Assembly: GCF_002150035.1 (NCBI RefSeq)
Contig: NZ_NETS01000010.1
Coordinates: forward strand, 310,001-374,000
DNA: 64,000 nt
Direction: 5' to 3'
Origin: Leptospira venezuelensis
GTDB lineage: Bacteria > Spirochaetota > Leptospiria > Leptospirales > Leptospiraceae
Shown in pieces: positions 1 to 7,717 of the stretch. Every line of letters starts with the position of its first letter. Position 1 is the stretch's first letter. A program made the position numbers and the translations under genes. The notes beneath the pieces were generated by a model. That model saw only the letters and a list, made by a program, of their open reading frames with translations. It was not told the origin of the DNA and searched no databases.

Positions 1-177
1 CTTTCTTTCATAATCATATCTTTCCTTCGAAGAACTCTTACAATATTGCAAAACTTGAGAAGTTGAAAGAAAGACACCGAAACTAATACTGTATTTTAAA
101 AATGTTTTTCGACTAATGGAAACCATGGCCGAAAAACCTAAGAGAAATTAATGTATAGTCAATCGAATTCGAGGGAA

Positions 178-639
178 TCATTCCCAATAATTTATCATCA
201 ACTCTTTGGACCAATCCGGTTGAGAGATCCCAGACATAGGCAGGAATTCCCTCATTACAGGCTTGATATCTACCACCGGAGTTCCATCAATTGCATCTAA
301 ATATTTGACCAAAAGTTTTTTGCCATCCCTTCTCAAAAGTTCTACAATTGTAGAACCGATATGATTCGGGCGATTTTTCTTTCTTTGGGCAAAAATTCCA
401 ACCTTAGGCCATCTTTTATTTTCTCTAGGATGTTCACTTCCCAACACAGGTTCAGATCCTACTGCTTTATGAAAAATATATATGATCTCCAAATGAGAGA
501 ATGTATCGATCCCATCTAGAGACTCAGCTGGAATATTATCTTCCAACTCGATCTCTGAAACAATTTCCGCCCAGTAGTCATCCTGGATCTCTGATCTTGA
601 GTTTGAGACCTTTGCGATCGGCCGAATCGTAAATTCCAT
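178..639 (-). CDS. TsaA/TrmO-like (UPF0066) protein
   Basis: This 153-aa protein resembles the TsaA/TrmO family, whose best-known member N6-methylates the t6A37 base of tRNA using S-adenosylmethionine. The visible family pattern is GIDTFSHLEIIYIFH in the first half, followed by a VGIFAQR..NRPNHIG segment, which matches the conserved FSH..FH and ARxRPNPIG blocks of TrmO. I chose the second ATG (639) because a GAGG ribosome site lies six bases upstream of it, while the upstream ATG at 654 has none. The protein is shorter than full-length TrmO and lacks an obvious extra C-terminal domain, so substrate and activity are not certain. It stands alone on the minus strand, downstream of the lipoprotein cluster in the direction of reading. 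Confidence 0.75.
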   Translation of the reverse strand: MEFTIRPIAKVSNSRSEIQDDYWAEIVSEIELEDNIPAESLDGIDTFSHLEIIYIFHKAVGSEPVLGSEHPRENKRWPKVGIFAQRKKNRPNHIGSTIVELLRRDGKKLLVKYLDAIDGTPVVDIKPVMREFLPMSGISQPDWSKELMINYWE

Positions 640-776
640 AAAAGCCTCTTTCATCCTAAAAGATATCTTAGGAGACGAATTAAAATGCTCTTAGGCAAGA
701 AATTAATAAGCGAAGTGCTTTAAAATATTAAGAGAATGCGGAACCGACTGATAATGTCGTCCCGCGTTAGGTAGGT

Positions 777-1427
777 TTAATTTCCGGCTTCCGGTTTTGC
801 GTTCAGATATTCTTTGAATTTTTCCAGGTCGGCTTCTACAATCGGGATGGTGATAGGTTCTGAGCCTGAGTATAAACGAATAGAGAACCCGTTGGATTTT
901 AGTATCGCTTCCTCATCTTCCTTTTTCATAAGAAAAGTAGCGTTAAGAAATACTGCAGTGCTCGCATGAGTGCTCACGCTGGTTTTTGCTCCACCGGCAC
1001 TAGAAGCACCTGTATTACCGGTAGAAAAACCTGTATTATTCGCCGAAGAAGAAGTGCTAGATGTAACAGTAGTTACTGTTTGTGCAGAAACATTTCCAAA
1101 AGCTAAAGGAGAAGTTTTTTCTCCGATTTTGAGAAAACCACTACGCTCAATCGGATTATTCATAGTCGTTGCGTGAACCTTGACTCTCGTAACGGTCGGA
1201 ACTAATGTTTCCTTACCTAATTCGCGAGTAAAATCAAACTCAACAATGTATTTCGTTAGAAATGTATCGATCAGAACACCTGGGAATGATTCCTCTGCCT
1301 TAAGTTTTAATTTCAAGTTTACAGTATGAGTATTTTTAAAATTGTCTTTTTTAATCCTTACCGTACCGAACATACATCCAGTCATAACGGATAACAAAAT
1401 GGACAATATGGATATTCTCTTATACAA
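777..1427 (-). CDS. tandem paralogous lipoprotein, copy A
   Basis: Function unknown. A TTG start at 1427 with a GGAG site (context ATTGGAGAATCAACTTG) gives a 216-aa protein that begins with a basic, hydrophobic signal sequence ending in a lipobox-like VMTGC. The open frame runs further upstream, but those codons precede the signal peptide and look untranslated. The body holds a block with FDFTRELG, then RSGFLKIGEK..PLAFGN, then a Ser/Thr/Asn/Gly-rich stretch of about 40 residues, then a C-terminal block FSIRLYSGSEPITIP ending AKPEAGN. The same order of blocks recurs in the next two genes, so the three are paralogues. It is presumably exported and lipid-anchored. Surface exposure is a guess. 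Confidence 0.75.
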   Translation of the reverse strand: MYKRISILSILLSVMTGCMFGTVRIKKDNFKNTHTVNLKLKLKAEESFPGVLIDTFLTKYIVEFDFTRELGKETLVPTVTRVKVHATTMNNPIERSGFLKIGEKTSPLAFGNVSAQTVTTVTSSTSSSANNTGFSTGNTGASSAGGAKTSVSTHASTAVFLNATFLMKKEDEEAILKSNGFSIRLYSGSEPITIPIVEADLEKFKEYLNAKPEAGN

Positions 1428-1610
1428 GTTGATTCTCCAATTTATATATAGAGTCCAATCACTTGTAAATTTGCGACAGGTCAAGAGAGTATTTTTGAAA
1501 ATTACGATAATAAATTGAATTAGGTACGTTCTCTCATTTTGGATAACGTTACTTCCTAAGCGGCATATTGACATTTACACTTCATTCGGAACTAGTAATA
1601 TAGAAAAACA

Positions 1611-2267
1611 TCATTCTTGTTCAATTCCAGGTTTTGCTCTCAGAAATTGTTTTAGAGCCTCTAGGTCTTTATCTATAAATGGAATAGTGATGGGCAAAGC
1701 ACCTGAATAAAGTCTAATTGCAAAGTATTTAGAATCCAGCAACTCCACTTCTTGTTCTTTCGTTAACAAAAATGTACCAGTAAGTTCCTTATGAGTAGAA
1801 CTACTAGTACTAGTGGAAGTCTTAGTTTCTGCCGATTGACCTCTTCCAAAAGAGCTAGTAGAATTAGAAAGACCAGAAGAATTATTCTTTGTAGTCGTAG
1901 TTGTCGTCACATTAGTATTATAAGTTGTCACAGAACGTGCATCGAGGTTTCCTAAAACCAAGGTCGAGTCCTTAGATCCGATTCTAAAGAAGCCACTCCT
2001 TTCCAAAGGGTAACTATCTTCAGCTGCGATAACTGTAAATCTTGCTACTGTTGAATTTGTTTTTGCTTCACCAATCTCCCTAGAAAAATCAAAAATAGTA
2101 ATGTATTTTACCCAAGTACCTCCGATCCCCTCTTCAGAGATCTGTCTCATTTTCATTGTGACTATATGGGATTTTTTAAAATCATCCTTTATAATGATTA
2201 CTTTTCCGTAAGTAGTACAACCAACCAATATAGCGAATAAAAGTAATATTGATAATTTTCTGAACAA
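1611..2267 (-). CDS. tandem paralogous lipoprotein, copy B
   Basis: This is the middle member of the lipoprotein triplet, with no recognised function. A TTG start at 2267 with the same GGAG context as copy A gives 218 aa opening MFRKLSILLLFAILVGC, a clean lipoprotein signal peptide. The longer open frame to 2387 would overlap the upstream gene and put 40 non-signal residues before the signal peptide, so I rejected it. Conserved blocks are IIKDDFKKSHIV near the N-terminus, FDFSREIG, RSGFFRIGSKDSTLVLGN, a Thr/Ser-rich linker with TTTTTTK, and the C-terminal block FAIRLYSGALPITIPF. The linker is the least conserved part among the three copies. Confidence 0.78.
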   Translation of the reverse strand: MFRKLSILLLFAILVGCTTYGKVIIIKDDFKKSHIVTMKMRQISEEGIGGTWVKYITIFDFSREIGEAKTNSTVARFTVIAAEDSYPLERSGFFRIGSKDSTLVLGNLDARSVTTYNTNVTTTTTTKNNSSGLSNSTSSFGRGQSAETKTSTSTSSSTHKELTGTFLLTKEQEVELLDSKYFAIRLYSGALPITIPFIDKDLEALKQFLRAKPGIEQE

Positions 2268-2319
2268 TTGTTTCTCCAATAATAGATTTAATAAATTTTT
2301 ATTGAACGAAAAGTAAACT

Positions 2320-3060
2320 TTATTTCTTCTTCTCCATTCCAGGTCGAGCAAGTAGAAAGTTTTCAAGATGTTTTGAATTTTCTTCATCGAAACTGAATGT
2401 CAAAGGATAAGCTCCCAAATACAAACGAATACTAAAAGGTTTTCCTTCCAAGATTGCTTGTTCATCTTCTCTTCTTAGCAAAAACATTCCAGTCTGATCT
2501 TTACTCGTATGAGAACTGATGGAAGTTCTAGTCTGAGTATTTCCTCTTCCTGAACCAGAAGGTTGCACTTTGGTGAAATCAACAAATCCACCTTTCGCAT
2601 TCATGATCGCATTTGTGTTGTCGGAGCCAGTATTTGCAAAGTTGGTAGATGTTGTAGTAGTAACGGAAGTATTTGTAACTAACTGGTTTGCAGAATTTCC
2701 GATCACAAGTGGGACTACCTTCTCTCCTATTTTCAAGAAACCTGTTTTTTCGATAGCCGGATCGCTCGGGCTTCCATGATACACAAATCTAACAGAAGTA
2801 AGAAGGATCTTATCGTTTGGACCAAGTTCCCTGGTAAAATCGAAATAAAAGTAGTAATGATAAGAAGATAACGCTCCAAAATAATCTAAAACATTCTCCT
2901 TTGATTTAAGCATTAGCTTCATTTTTACGATATGAGTATTCTTAATATCATCTTTAATAATATTTACTTGTCCAAACCTGAAACCGAAAGTCAGACAACC
3001 CTCAGAAAGTAGAGCTAAAACAAAAAACGAAACTAATGTTAAAATCCGGAAAAAATTCAC
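2320..3060 (-). CDS. tandem paralogous lipoprotein, copy C
   Basis: This 246-aa protein is the first gene of the triplet in the direction of transcription and has a GTG start preceded by a GGTATGGGA-like site. The N-terminus is a signal peptide ending in LLSEGC, a spirochaete-style lipobox. It shares with its neighbours the blocks NIIKDDIKNTHIVKMKL, FDFTRELG, KTGFLKIGEKVVPLVIGN, a Thr/Asn/Gly-rich linker, and FSIRLYLGAYPLTFSF near the C-terminus. The three genes are separated by 52 and 183 bases and could be co-transcribed. Function is unknown. The role of the low-complexity linker, perhaps a flexible spacer, is inference. Confidence 0.78.
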   Translation of the reverse strand: MNFFRILTLVSFFVLALLSEGCLTFGFRFGQVNIIKDDIKNTHIVKMKLMLKSKENVLDYFGALSSYHYYFYFDFTRELGPNDKILLTSVRFVYHGSPSDPAIEKTGFLKIGEKVVPLVIGNSANQLVTNTSVTTTTSTNFANTGSDNTNAIMNAKGGFVDFTKVQPSGSGRGNTQTRTSISSHTSKDQTGMFLLRREDEQAILEGKPFSIRLYLGAYPLTFSFDEENSKHLENFLLARPGMEKKK

Positions 3061-3189
3061 ATTCCCATACCTATATTAATACACATATTAAACTTATCCC
3101 CTCGTCAAGAGAAACGAGCCACTACTCTTCGTAAAACCGAAGCTCGCTATTTCATTGACAGCGGATCGGTACCAAGATCCACTCTAATT

Positions 3190-4155
3190 GTGGACCGAAA
3201 TCGTATCGCATTAGCAGTCACCTTTGTAGTCACCATTCTATCCTTATTCGTAGGACTTATTAATTTAGTATCCAACGTTTCTTCTTCCAAACTAACTAGA
3301 GTTGATGCTGGTTCCGGATTCGGAACCGAAAGGCTGGGAGCAGCTCTGATCAAGATAGAAGGAGAAATCCACTCCGGTCATTCCAGCTATGATTCTGCAG
3401 GAGCCCAAACCATTTTGGAACAACTTAGAGCGATCGAAGATGATTCCAATATCGTAGGTATCTTAGTAGAGATCAACTCCCCAGGTGGGTCCGTCGGTGC
3501 TTCCCAAGAGATCTATAAAGAGTTAATGTATCTCAGAAAAGATAAGAACAAGAAGGTCGTGGTGTCCATGAAGGATATCGCTGCTTCCGGTGGATATTAT
3601 ATAGCCTCTGCTGCAGATAAAATTTTCGCGTTGGGTGGAACTTTGACTGGGTCGATCGGAGTGATCGCAATCGCACCAAATATCAAAGGGCTTTTAGAAA
3701 GATACGGAGTAAAAGTCCGCACTTTCAAAGAAGGAAAGTATAAGGACTCTCTTTCTCTATTCCGTGATAATACTCCGGAAGAGGATGCAATGATCCAAAA
3801 AATGCTCTCCGATACTTACGAAGAATTCATAGAAGATGTCGCCAAAGGAAGAAATCAAACCGTAAAATTTGTAGAGGCTCTGGCAGAAGGAAGGATTTAT
3901 TCCGGACAAGACGCATTCCGAAACAAACTGGTAGATGATATCGGTGGCAGAAGAGAAGCGTTAGCAGAACTTTCCAAACTTTGTAATTACGATGGAACTC
4001 TCCCTTTATTCGAAGAAGAAGTAAATCCTTGGGAAAGATTTTTCCAACTGATGCAAGCGAAGTCAGGAGGATTTTTCAGCGGAGAAAAAGCATTCCTACA
4101 AGAACTCAAACGTTCTCCTGTTTTAGTTTTATATCCTCATTCGATGGCATGGTAA
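3190..4155 (+). CDS. sppA: signal peptide peptidase SppA (S49 serine protease)
   Basis: This 321-aa protein is a short-form SppA, a membrane-anchored serine protease that degrades cleaved signal peptides on the outer side of the inner membrane. It starts at GTG. Residues 7-30 form one membrane helix. SPGGSVGAS lies at 97-105, and the nucleophile is Ser133 in AASGGYY. The general base is probably Lys185 in EGKYKDS. The Ser-Lys spacing of 52 residues equals that of Bacillus subtilis SppA (Ser147/Lys199). It is followed four bases later by a membrane protein gene and then by surE, so it probably heads a four-gene operon. Confidence 0.93.
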   Translation: MDRNRIALAVTFVVTILSLFVGLINLVSNVSSSKLTRVDAGSGFGTERLGAALIKIEGEIHSGHSSYDSAGAQTILEQLRAIEDDSNIVGILVEINSPGGSVGASQEIYKELMYLRKDKNKKVVVSMKDIAASGGYYIASAADKIFALGGTLTGSIGVIAIAPNIKGLLERYGVKVRTFKEGKYKDSLSLFRDNTPEEDAMIQKMLSDTYEEFIEDVAKGRNQTVKFVEALAEGRIYSGQDAFRNKLVDDIGGRREALAELSKLCNYDGTLPLFEEEVNPWERFFQLMQAKSGGFFSGEKAFLQELKRSPVLVLYPHSMAW

Positions 4156-4159
4156 TCCT

Positions 4160-4762
4160 GTGTTGAAAGAATTATTCAACAGATTTATAGATCTTTTAGA
4201 TGCAGTACTATTCGAACCATTTCGAGTAGAGAATGTAATTTCTTCTTGGGGAACTTATCCGCTCAAACTAGTAGGCGGTTTTGTCCTGGGGCTTGCAGCA
4301 GTAAGTACAGGGGCCGGTTATGTATTCATCACTCCCCCATTTACTGGCAGAAGTTTCGGACAATTCCTAATAGCAGCATTAACTCATTTATTATTCTTCA
4401 TGCTTTTGCCTTATGCAATTGCATTCATAGTGGACGGACTTGCTCAGTCCAGAGGAAAAAAGGGAAACGCGAATATCACTTTTAGATTTGTAAATCTTTC
4501 TCTTTCTCTTTTCATTTCTAACGCTGCCTGGGCCATTCTTCTAGCTCAGTTAGGAGTAAAAGGCGGTTTCGGAGTAATTACTTTATATTCTATCCATTAC
4601 GGATTGTTTATAGCGGTTTTAATTCGTGGAACTTCTTATATTTATGACCTGAAATTTAGGGATTCCATTCGCATCAACATTACCACGTTTATAGTAACAT
4701 TCTTTCTTCCTTTGGCAATGTATTCTTCGATGATCACATCGTTTAATCCTTCTCTTCCGTAA
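4160..4762 (+). CDS. multipass membrane protein of unknown function
   Basis: This 200-aa protein begins with GTG four bases after the sppA stop, so translation is probably coupled. It has an amphipathic N-terminal segment with FIDLLDAVLFEPF, then about five hydrophobic segments (roughly residues 32-55, 65-90, 110-130, 135-155 and 175-195). The fold and the repeated aromatic and small residues recall Yip1-type integral membrane proteins, but I see no decisive motif. Its place between sppA and surE suggests an envelope role. That is context only. Confidence 0.7.
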   Translation: MLKELFNRFIDLLDAVLFEPFRVENVISSWGTYPLKLVGGFVLGLAAVSTGAGYVFITPPFTGRSFGQFLIAALTHLLFFMLLPYAIAFIVDGLAQSRGKKGNANITFRFVNLSLSLFISNAAWAILLAQLGVKGGFGVITLYSIHYGLFIAVLIRGTSYIYDLKFRDSIRINITTFIVTFFLPLAMYSSMITSFNPSLP

Positions 4763-4772
4763 ATTACATAAT

Positions 4773-5525
4773 ATGAATATTCTAATCACCAACGACGACG
4801 GTATCTCTTCCAATGGGATCCTTGCTTTGGAAAAAGTTCTAGGAAAAGAACATAATACTTATTTGATCGCTCCCCTAAAAGAACGATCCGCAACTTCGAT
4901 GGCGCTGAGCATTCATGATTCCTTAAGAGTGGAAAGAGTGAATGAGAACCATTATATAGTAGATGGATTCCCAGTGGACTGTGTGAATATCGGACTTCAC
5001 GGAAACATCTTCCCTAAAATTGATTTGGTGCTCTCTGGAATCAACCGAGGAGTCAATATGGGGCATGATGTTCATTACTCCGGAACGGTGGGAGCAGCAA
5101 GGCATGGCGCCATTCATAATAGAAAAAGTGTGGCGGTCAGTTCTGGGAACTGGAACAAGAATTACGATTATATCAAAGAAGCAGAATTGGTCCATGAGGT
5201 TCTGAATTCATGGATAGATGAATTTATTTCCGGAATAGTTTATAATATTAATATTCCCGAAAAATTCGAAAACTCACTTTCTTCTATTGAAGTGGCAAAG
5301 TTGGGCAGAAGGACCTATGTGGATACTTACGAGGCCAAGCCAATCATAGGAGGAATCTCAGACTTTTTCTTAGGAGGCTCAGACCTAGGACATGTTCCTG
5401 AAGAAGGTACTGATTTCGATATATTCTTCCGTGGGAAAATACCAATCACACCTTTAAGTTTAGATCAAACTTCTCCAATTGAATTGGAGGAATTTAGAAA
5501 AAAGATCCGGGTTAAATCGAAGTAA
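4773..5525 (+). CDS. surE: 5'/3'-nucleotidase SurE
   Basis: This 250-aa protein is SurE, a cytosolic metal-dependent phosphatase that dephosphorylates nucleoside monophosphates and supports stationary-phase survival. The N-terminus MNILITNDDG carries the metal ligands Asp8 and Asp9. Ser39 in KERSATSMA and Asn91 in LSGINRG complete the usual metal site, and VNMGHDVHYSGTVGAA is the SurE signature. Length and motif spacing are normal. It lies in the sppA cluster and its stop codon directly abuts the ATG of the following TPR gene. Confidence 0.96.
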   Translation: MNILITNDDGISSNGILALEKVLGKEHNTYLIAPLKERSATSMALSIHDSLRVERVNENHYIVDGFPVDCVNIGLHGNIFPKIDLVLSGINRGVNMGHDVHYSGTVGAARHGAIHNRKSVAVSSGNWNKNYDYIKEAELVHEVLNSWIDEFISGIVYNINIPEKFENSLSSIEVAKLGRRTYVDTYEAKPIIGGISDFFLGGSDLGHVPEEGTDFDIFFRGKIPITPLSLDQTSPIELEEFRKKIRVKSK

Positions 5526-6239
5526 ATGGAAAAGAAAACTTCTAGAAAAATCCCAGCCAAAAGAAGAATTTTCACTGAAATTCTAAAAGAGAATTATACG
5601 ATCGCGCTCACCTTGATTGATCGGGAAATTTCCGAAACTGGAAAAGATCCAGAATTACTTTATAATTTTGCAATATGTTGTTCTAGAACTGGAAACCACA
5701 AAAAGTGCGTTTCAGTAATCGAAGAACTTTTAGAAGAATTCCCAAAATTCTCAGAAAGAGACAACTCATTCAGAATGATGATCTATTCTCTAATCCGGAC
5801 TGGAGATTATAAAACTGCTCTGGCTAAAACAGAAGAACGTCTCAAACTTTCTTTGGATGATATCATTCTCCTTTCGCTAAAAGCTTCCGCTTTAGAGAAA
5901 TCAGGGGATACGAAAGCCGCAATAGAAACTCATCTAAGAATTTTACGCCTAAGACCGGAGCAAAAAAACAGCCTAAATTCGGTGGCCTATCTACTTTTGG
6001 AGGGAAAAGAACCGAATCCGGAAGAATTAAAACTGGCGATGGAAAACATCAAACGTGCATTACAATTGGATCCGGATAATCCAGCCTATTTGGATTCTTT
6101 CGGAGTTCTACTTTCCAAATTGGGAAAACCAGAAGAAGCCAGAAAAGCCTTCGAAAAAGCAATTACCAAAGCTCCAACCGAAGATATCATTTTAGAACAC
6201 TTGAAAAAACTATCTCAAACAAATAGACAAGCGACTTGA
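5526..6239 (+). CDS. TPR-repeat protein
   Basis: This 237-aa protein starts with the ATG immediately after the surE stop. It contains tandem tetratricopeptide repeats, clearest around residues 165-230 with AMENIKRALQLDPDNPAYLDS and the following KLGKPEEARKAFEKAI unit, and further degenerate repeats upstream. The first 15 residues are Lys/Arg-rich and there is no signal peptide, so it is likely cytoplasmic. TPR proteins are scaffolds, and the partner cannot be read from the sequence. It ends the sppA-surE cluster just before three tRNA genes. Confidence 0.85.
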   Translation: MEKKTSRKIPAKRRIFTEILKENYTIALTLIDREISETGKDPELLYNFAICCSRTGNHKKCVSVIEELLEEFPKFSERDNSFRMMIYSLIRTGDYKTALAKTEERLKLSLDDIILLSLKASALEKSGDTKAAIETHLRILRLRPEQKNSLNSVAYLLLEGKEPNPEELKLAMENIKRALQLDPDNPAYLDSFGVLLSKLGKPEEARKAFEKAITKAPTEDIILEHLKKLSQTNRQAT

Positions 6240-6274
6240 CACCTCGCCCTTCCGCGAAATCATGGACTTCGATC

Positions 6275-6346
6275 CGGGATGTAGCGCAGTGGTAGCGCAT
6301 CTGTTTTGGGTACAGAGGGTCGCAGGTTCAAATCCTGTCATCCCGA
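6275..6346 (+). tRNA. tRNA-Pro (anticodon TGG)
   Basis: The acceptor arms CGGGATG and CATCCCG pair perfectly, the D-arm GCGCAGTGGTAGCGC and the T-arm with GGTTCAAATCC are present, and the anticodon loop TTTGGGT reads TGG. No CCA is encoded. This is the first of three closely spaced tRNA genes that probably form one transcript. Confidence 0.93.
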
Positions 6347-6363
6347 ATTCCTCTTTCTCAAAG

Positions 6364-6441
<78 letters not shown>

Positions 6442-6446
6442 AATAT

Positions 6447-6523
6447 GGTGGACGTAGCTCAGTTGGTAGAGCTCCAGATTGTGGTTCTGGCTGTCGCGGG
6501 TTCAAGCCCCGTCGTTCACCCCA
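6447..6523 (+). tRNA. tRNA-His (anticodon GTG)
   Basis: The anticodon stem CCAGA/TCTGG encloses TTGTGGT, which reads GTG. The acceptor stem has the extra G-1 (6447) opposite C73 that marks tRNA-His, and the CCA end is encoded at 6521-6523. The last 20 bases of the gene are duplicated 205 bases downstream, and its 3' end overlaps a remnant of the C-terminal codons of the convergent MarR-GNAT gene. Confidence 0.94.
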
Positions 6524-6542
6524 GTTTTCTCTCCAAATCCCA
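6503..6542. repeat. 40-bp direct repeat, copy 1 (tRNA-His 3' end)
   Basis: These 40 bases match 6708-6747 with one mismatch (CTCC against CTTC). Copy 1 holds the end of the intact tRNA-His and, on the minus strand, codons for WDLERKLG-stop. Copy 2 holds the end of the intact MarR-GNAT gene, WDLKRKLG-stop. Both genes were therefore probably adjacent and overlapping before the intervening DNA arrived. The position at a tRNA 3' end is typical of integrase attachment cores. Confidence 0.85.
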
Positions 6543-6707
6543 AACAACAAAATCAACTAATATAATACTATTGGCTTGAAGCTTTTGCACGAAAGCGTTT
6601 GCAGCGATCCTTAGAGAGCGTCGTAAACGCCCTGCGAGCCAGGACGGCGAAGCAAGTGCAAAAGATGCCGTGGAGCCAAGTCGAGCAGACGCGAGACTGC
6701 ATAACGG
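6543..6707. mobile_element. 165-bp insert between tRNA-His-derived direct repeats
   Basis: This 165-bp segment is visibly richer in GC and CpG than its surroundings and has no convincing gene. It contains inverted arms CTTTTGCAC near 6576 and GTGCAAAAG near 6655, and TGCCGT near 6667 facing ACGGCA at 6704-6709, so it can fold into two hairpins. With the flanking repeats it looks like a minimal integrated element or a scar of one. A simple tandem duplication that divided an older spacer is an alternative. Calling it mobile is inference. Confidence 0.4.
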
Positions 6708-6747
6708 CAAGCCCCGTCGTTCACCCCAGTTTTCTCTTCAAATCCCA
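6708..6747. repeat. 40-bp direct repeat, copy 2
   Basis: This is the second copy of the repeat at 6503-6542. It carries the tRNA-His 3' sequence without the rest of the tRNA, and it includes the true C-terminal codons of the MarR-GNAT gene on the minus strand. Confidence 0.85.
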
Positions 6748-7629
6748 TCTCTCTTCTATTAAACCTTTTTTCCAAATTTGATTTTGCTTAGATTCGGAAA
6801 GTACAAAGCCGAAATGTTTATATAAATTTCTCGCTGCATCCAAATTATTCAAAGTCCAAAGAAAAATGGAAACGTTTTGGGACTTTGCATAATCAACTGC
6901 AAGTGTAAGTAATTTTTTTCCAATTCCCAAATTTCTAAATTCAGGTTCGGTATAGAACCAACGAATCTGAGAAAGTCTTTTTTCGGAATGAACAATTGCA
7001 ATCGCTCCCGCGATCTTTCCATTTGATTCTGCGATCCATACCTTATCAAATTCAGTTTTTCGTTTTAAATATTCAGACATTCCATATATCAAATATTCTT
7101 CGAATGAATCGTTAAACTTATATTCATCTCGGTACAAGACTGCTTGTCTATGGATCATGTAACCCAAATCTCCCAACTTTGCTTCTCGATAGATCACCGG
7201 AGAAATTGCTTTTGAGAGCACTCTTCTTACTGAATTCATAGAAGAAACCAGTTCTTTCTTACCAAGATCTGAACAATCTTCTATTAAACCCGAAATTTGT
7301 GAATTAGAAGCAAGAATCAATTTGTTTAAGACATCCTTTCCTTTTTTAGTAAGTTCCAAATGAAGGATACGAGAATCCTCTGAATTAGGAGTTCTCTTTA
7401 GTATCTTCTTCTTTTCAAATTGTTGAATAGTTCGACTTAAATAGCCTTTATCCAAATTTAGTAAACGTACCAATTGAACTGCGGTAGTCTCTTTCGAATG
7501 TCCGATCTCGTACAATAATCTCGCTTCGGTTAAAGAGTATTCGCTATCCAAAAAATGATTATTCAGTAATCCTAATGCATTAGTATAATACCTATTGAAT
7601 TCGCGAATAGAATCTACATAACCTTTCAT
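6721..7629 (-). CDS. MarR-family regulator fused to GNAT acetyltransferase
   Basis: This 302-aa protein combines an N-terminal MarR winged helix (about residues 1-140; LLNLDKGYLSRTIQQFEKK is the recognition helix region and SRILHLELTKKGK the wing) with a C-terminal GNAT N-acetyltransferase domain (about 148-295; acetyl-CoA loop FRNLGIGKKLL, then NLDAARNLYKHFGF). Such fusions are known and may both sense and modify a small molecule. The substrate is unknown. A perfect palindrome lies 19-39 bases upstream of the start and overlaps a good promoter, so autorepression is likely. Its last codons lie inside the tRNA-His-associated direct repeat. Confidence 0.88.
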   Translation of the reverse strand: MKGYVDSIREFNRYYTNALGLLNNHFLDSEYSLTEARLLYEIGHSKETTAVQLVRLLNLDKGYLSRTIQQFEKKKILKRTPNSEDSRILHLELTKKGKDVLNKLILASNSQISGLIEDCSDLGKKELVSSMNSVRRVLSKAISPVIYREAKLGDLGYMIHRQAVLYRDEYKFNDSFEEYLIYGMSEYLKRKTEFDKVWIAESNGKIAGAIAIVHSEKRLSQIRWFYTEPEFRNLGIGKKLLTLAVDYAKSQNVSIFLWTLNNLDAARNLYKHFGFVLSESKQNQIWKKGLIEERWDLKRKLG

Positions 7630-7635
7630 AACGGG

Positions 7636-7668
7636 ATATTATTGCAATTAGTTGCTTTTAGCAACTAA
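7636..7668 (-). promoter_or_regulatory. promoter and palindromic operator of the MarR-GNAT gene
   Basis: On the minus strand TTGCTA (7659-7664) and TAATAT (7636-7641) are separated by 17 bases, a good sigma-70 promoter. The palindrome TTAGTTGC-TTTTA-GCAACTAA (7648-7668) covers the -35 box and spacer, the usual place for MarR repression. The -10 box ends only six bases before the ATG and no ribosome site is visible, so the transcript may be leaderless or nearly so. Confidence 0.65.
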
Positions 7669-7717
7669 TAAATTTCTAAATGGCAAGATTCCTTATCACA
7701 TATCACATACTAACGTT

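Noticed and set aside
1428..1574. N-terminal extension of lipoprotein copy A
   Set aside because: The signal peptide starts at a TTG with a good ribosome site, and the upstream codons do not resemble a protein N-terminus.
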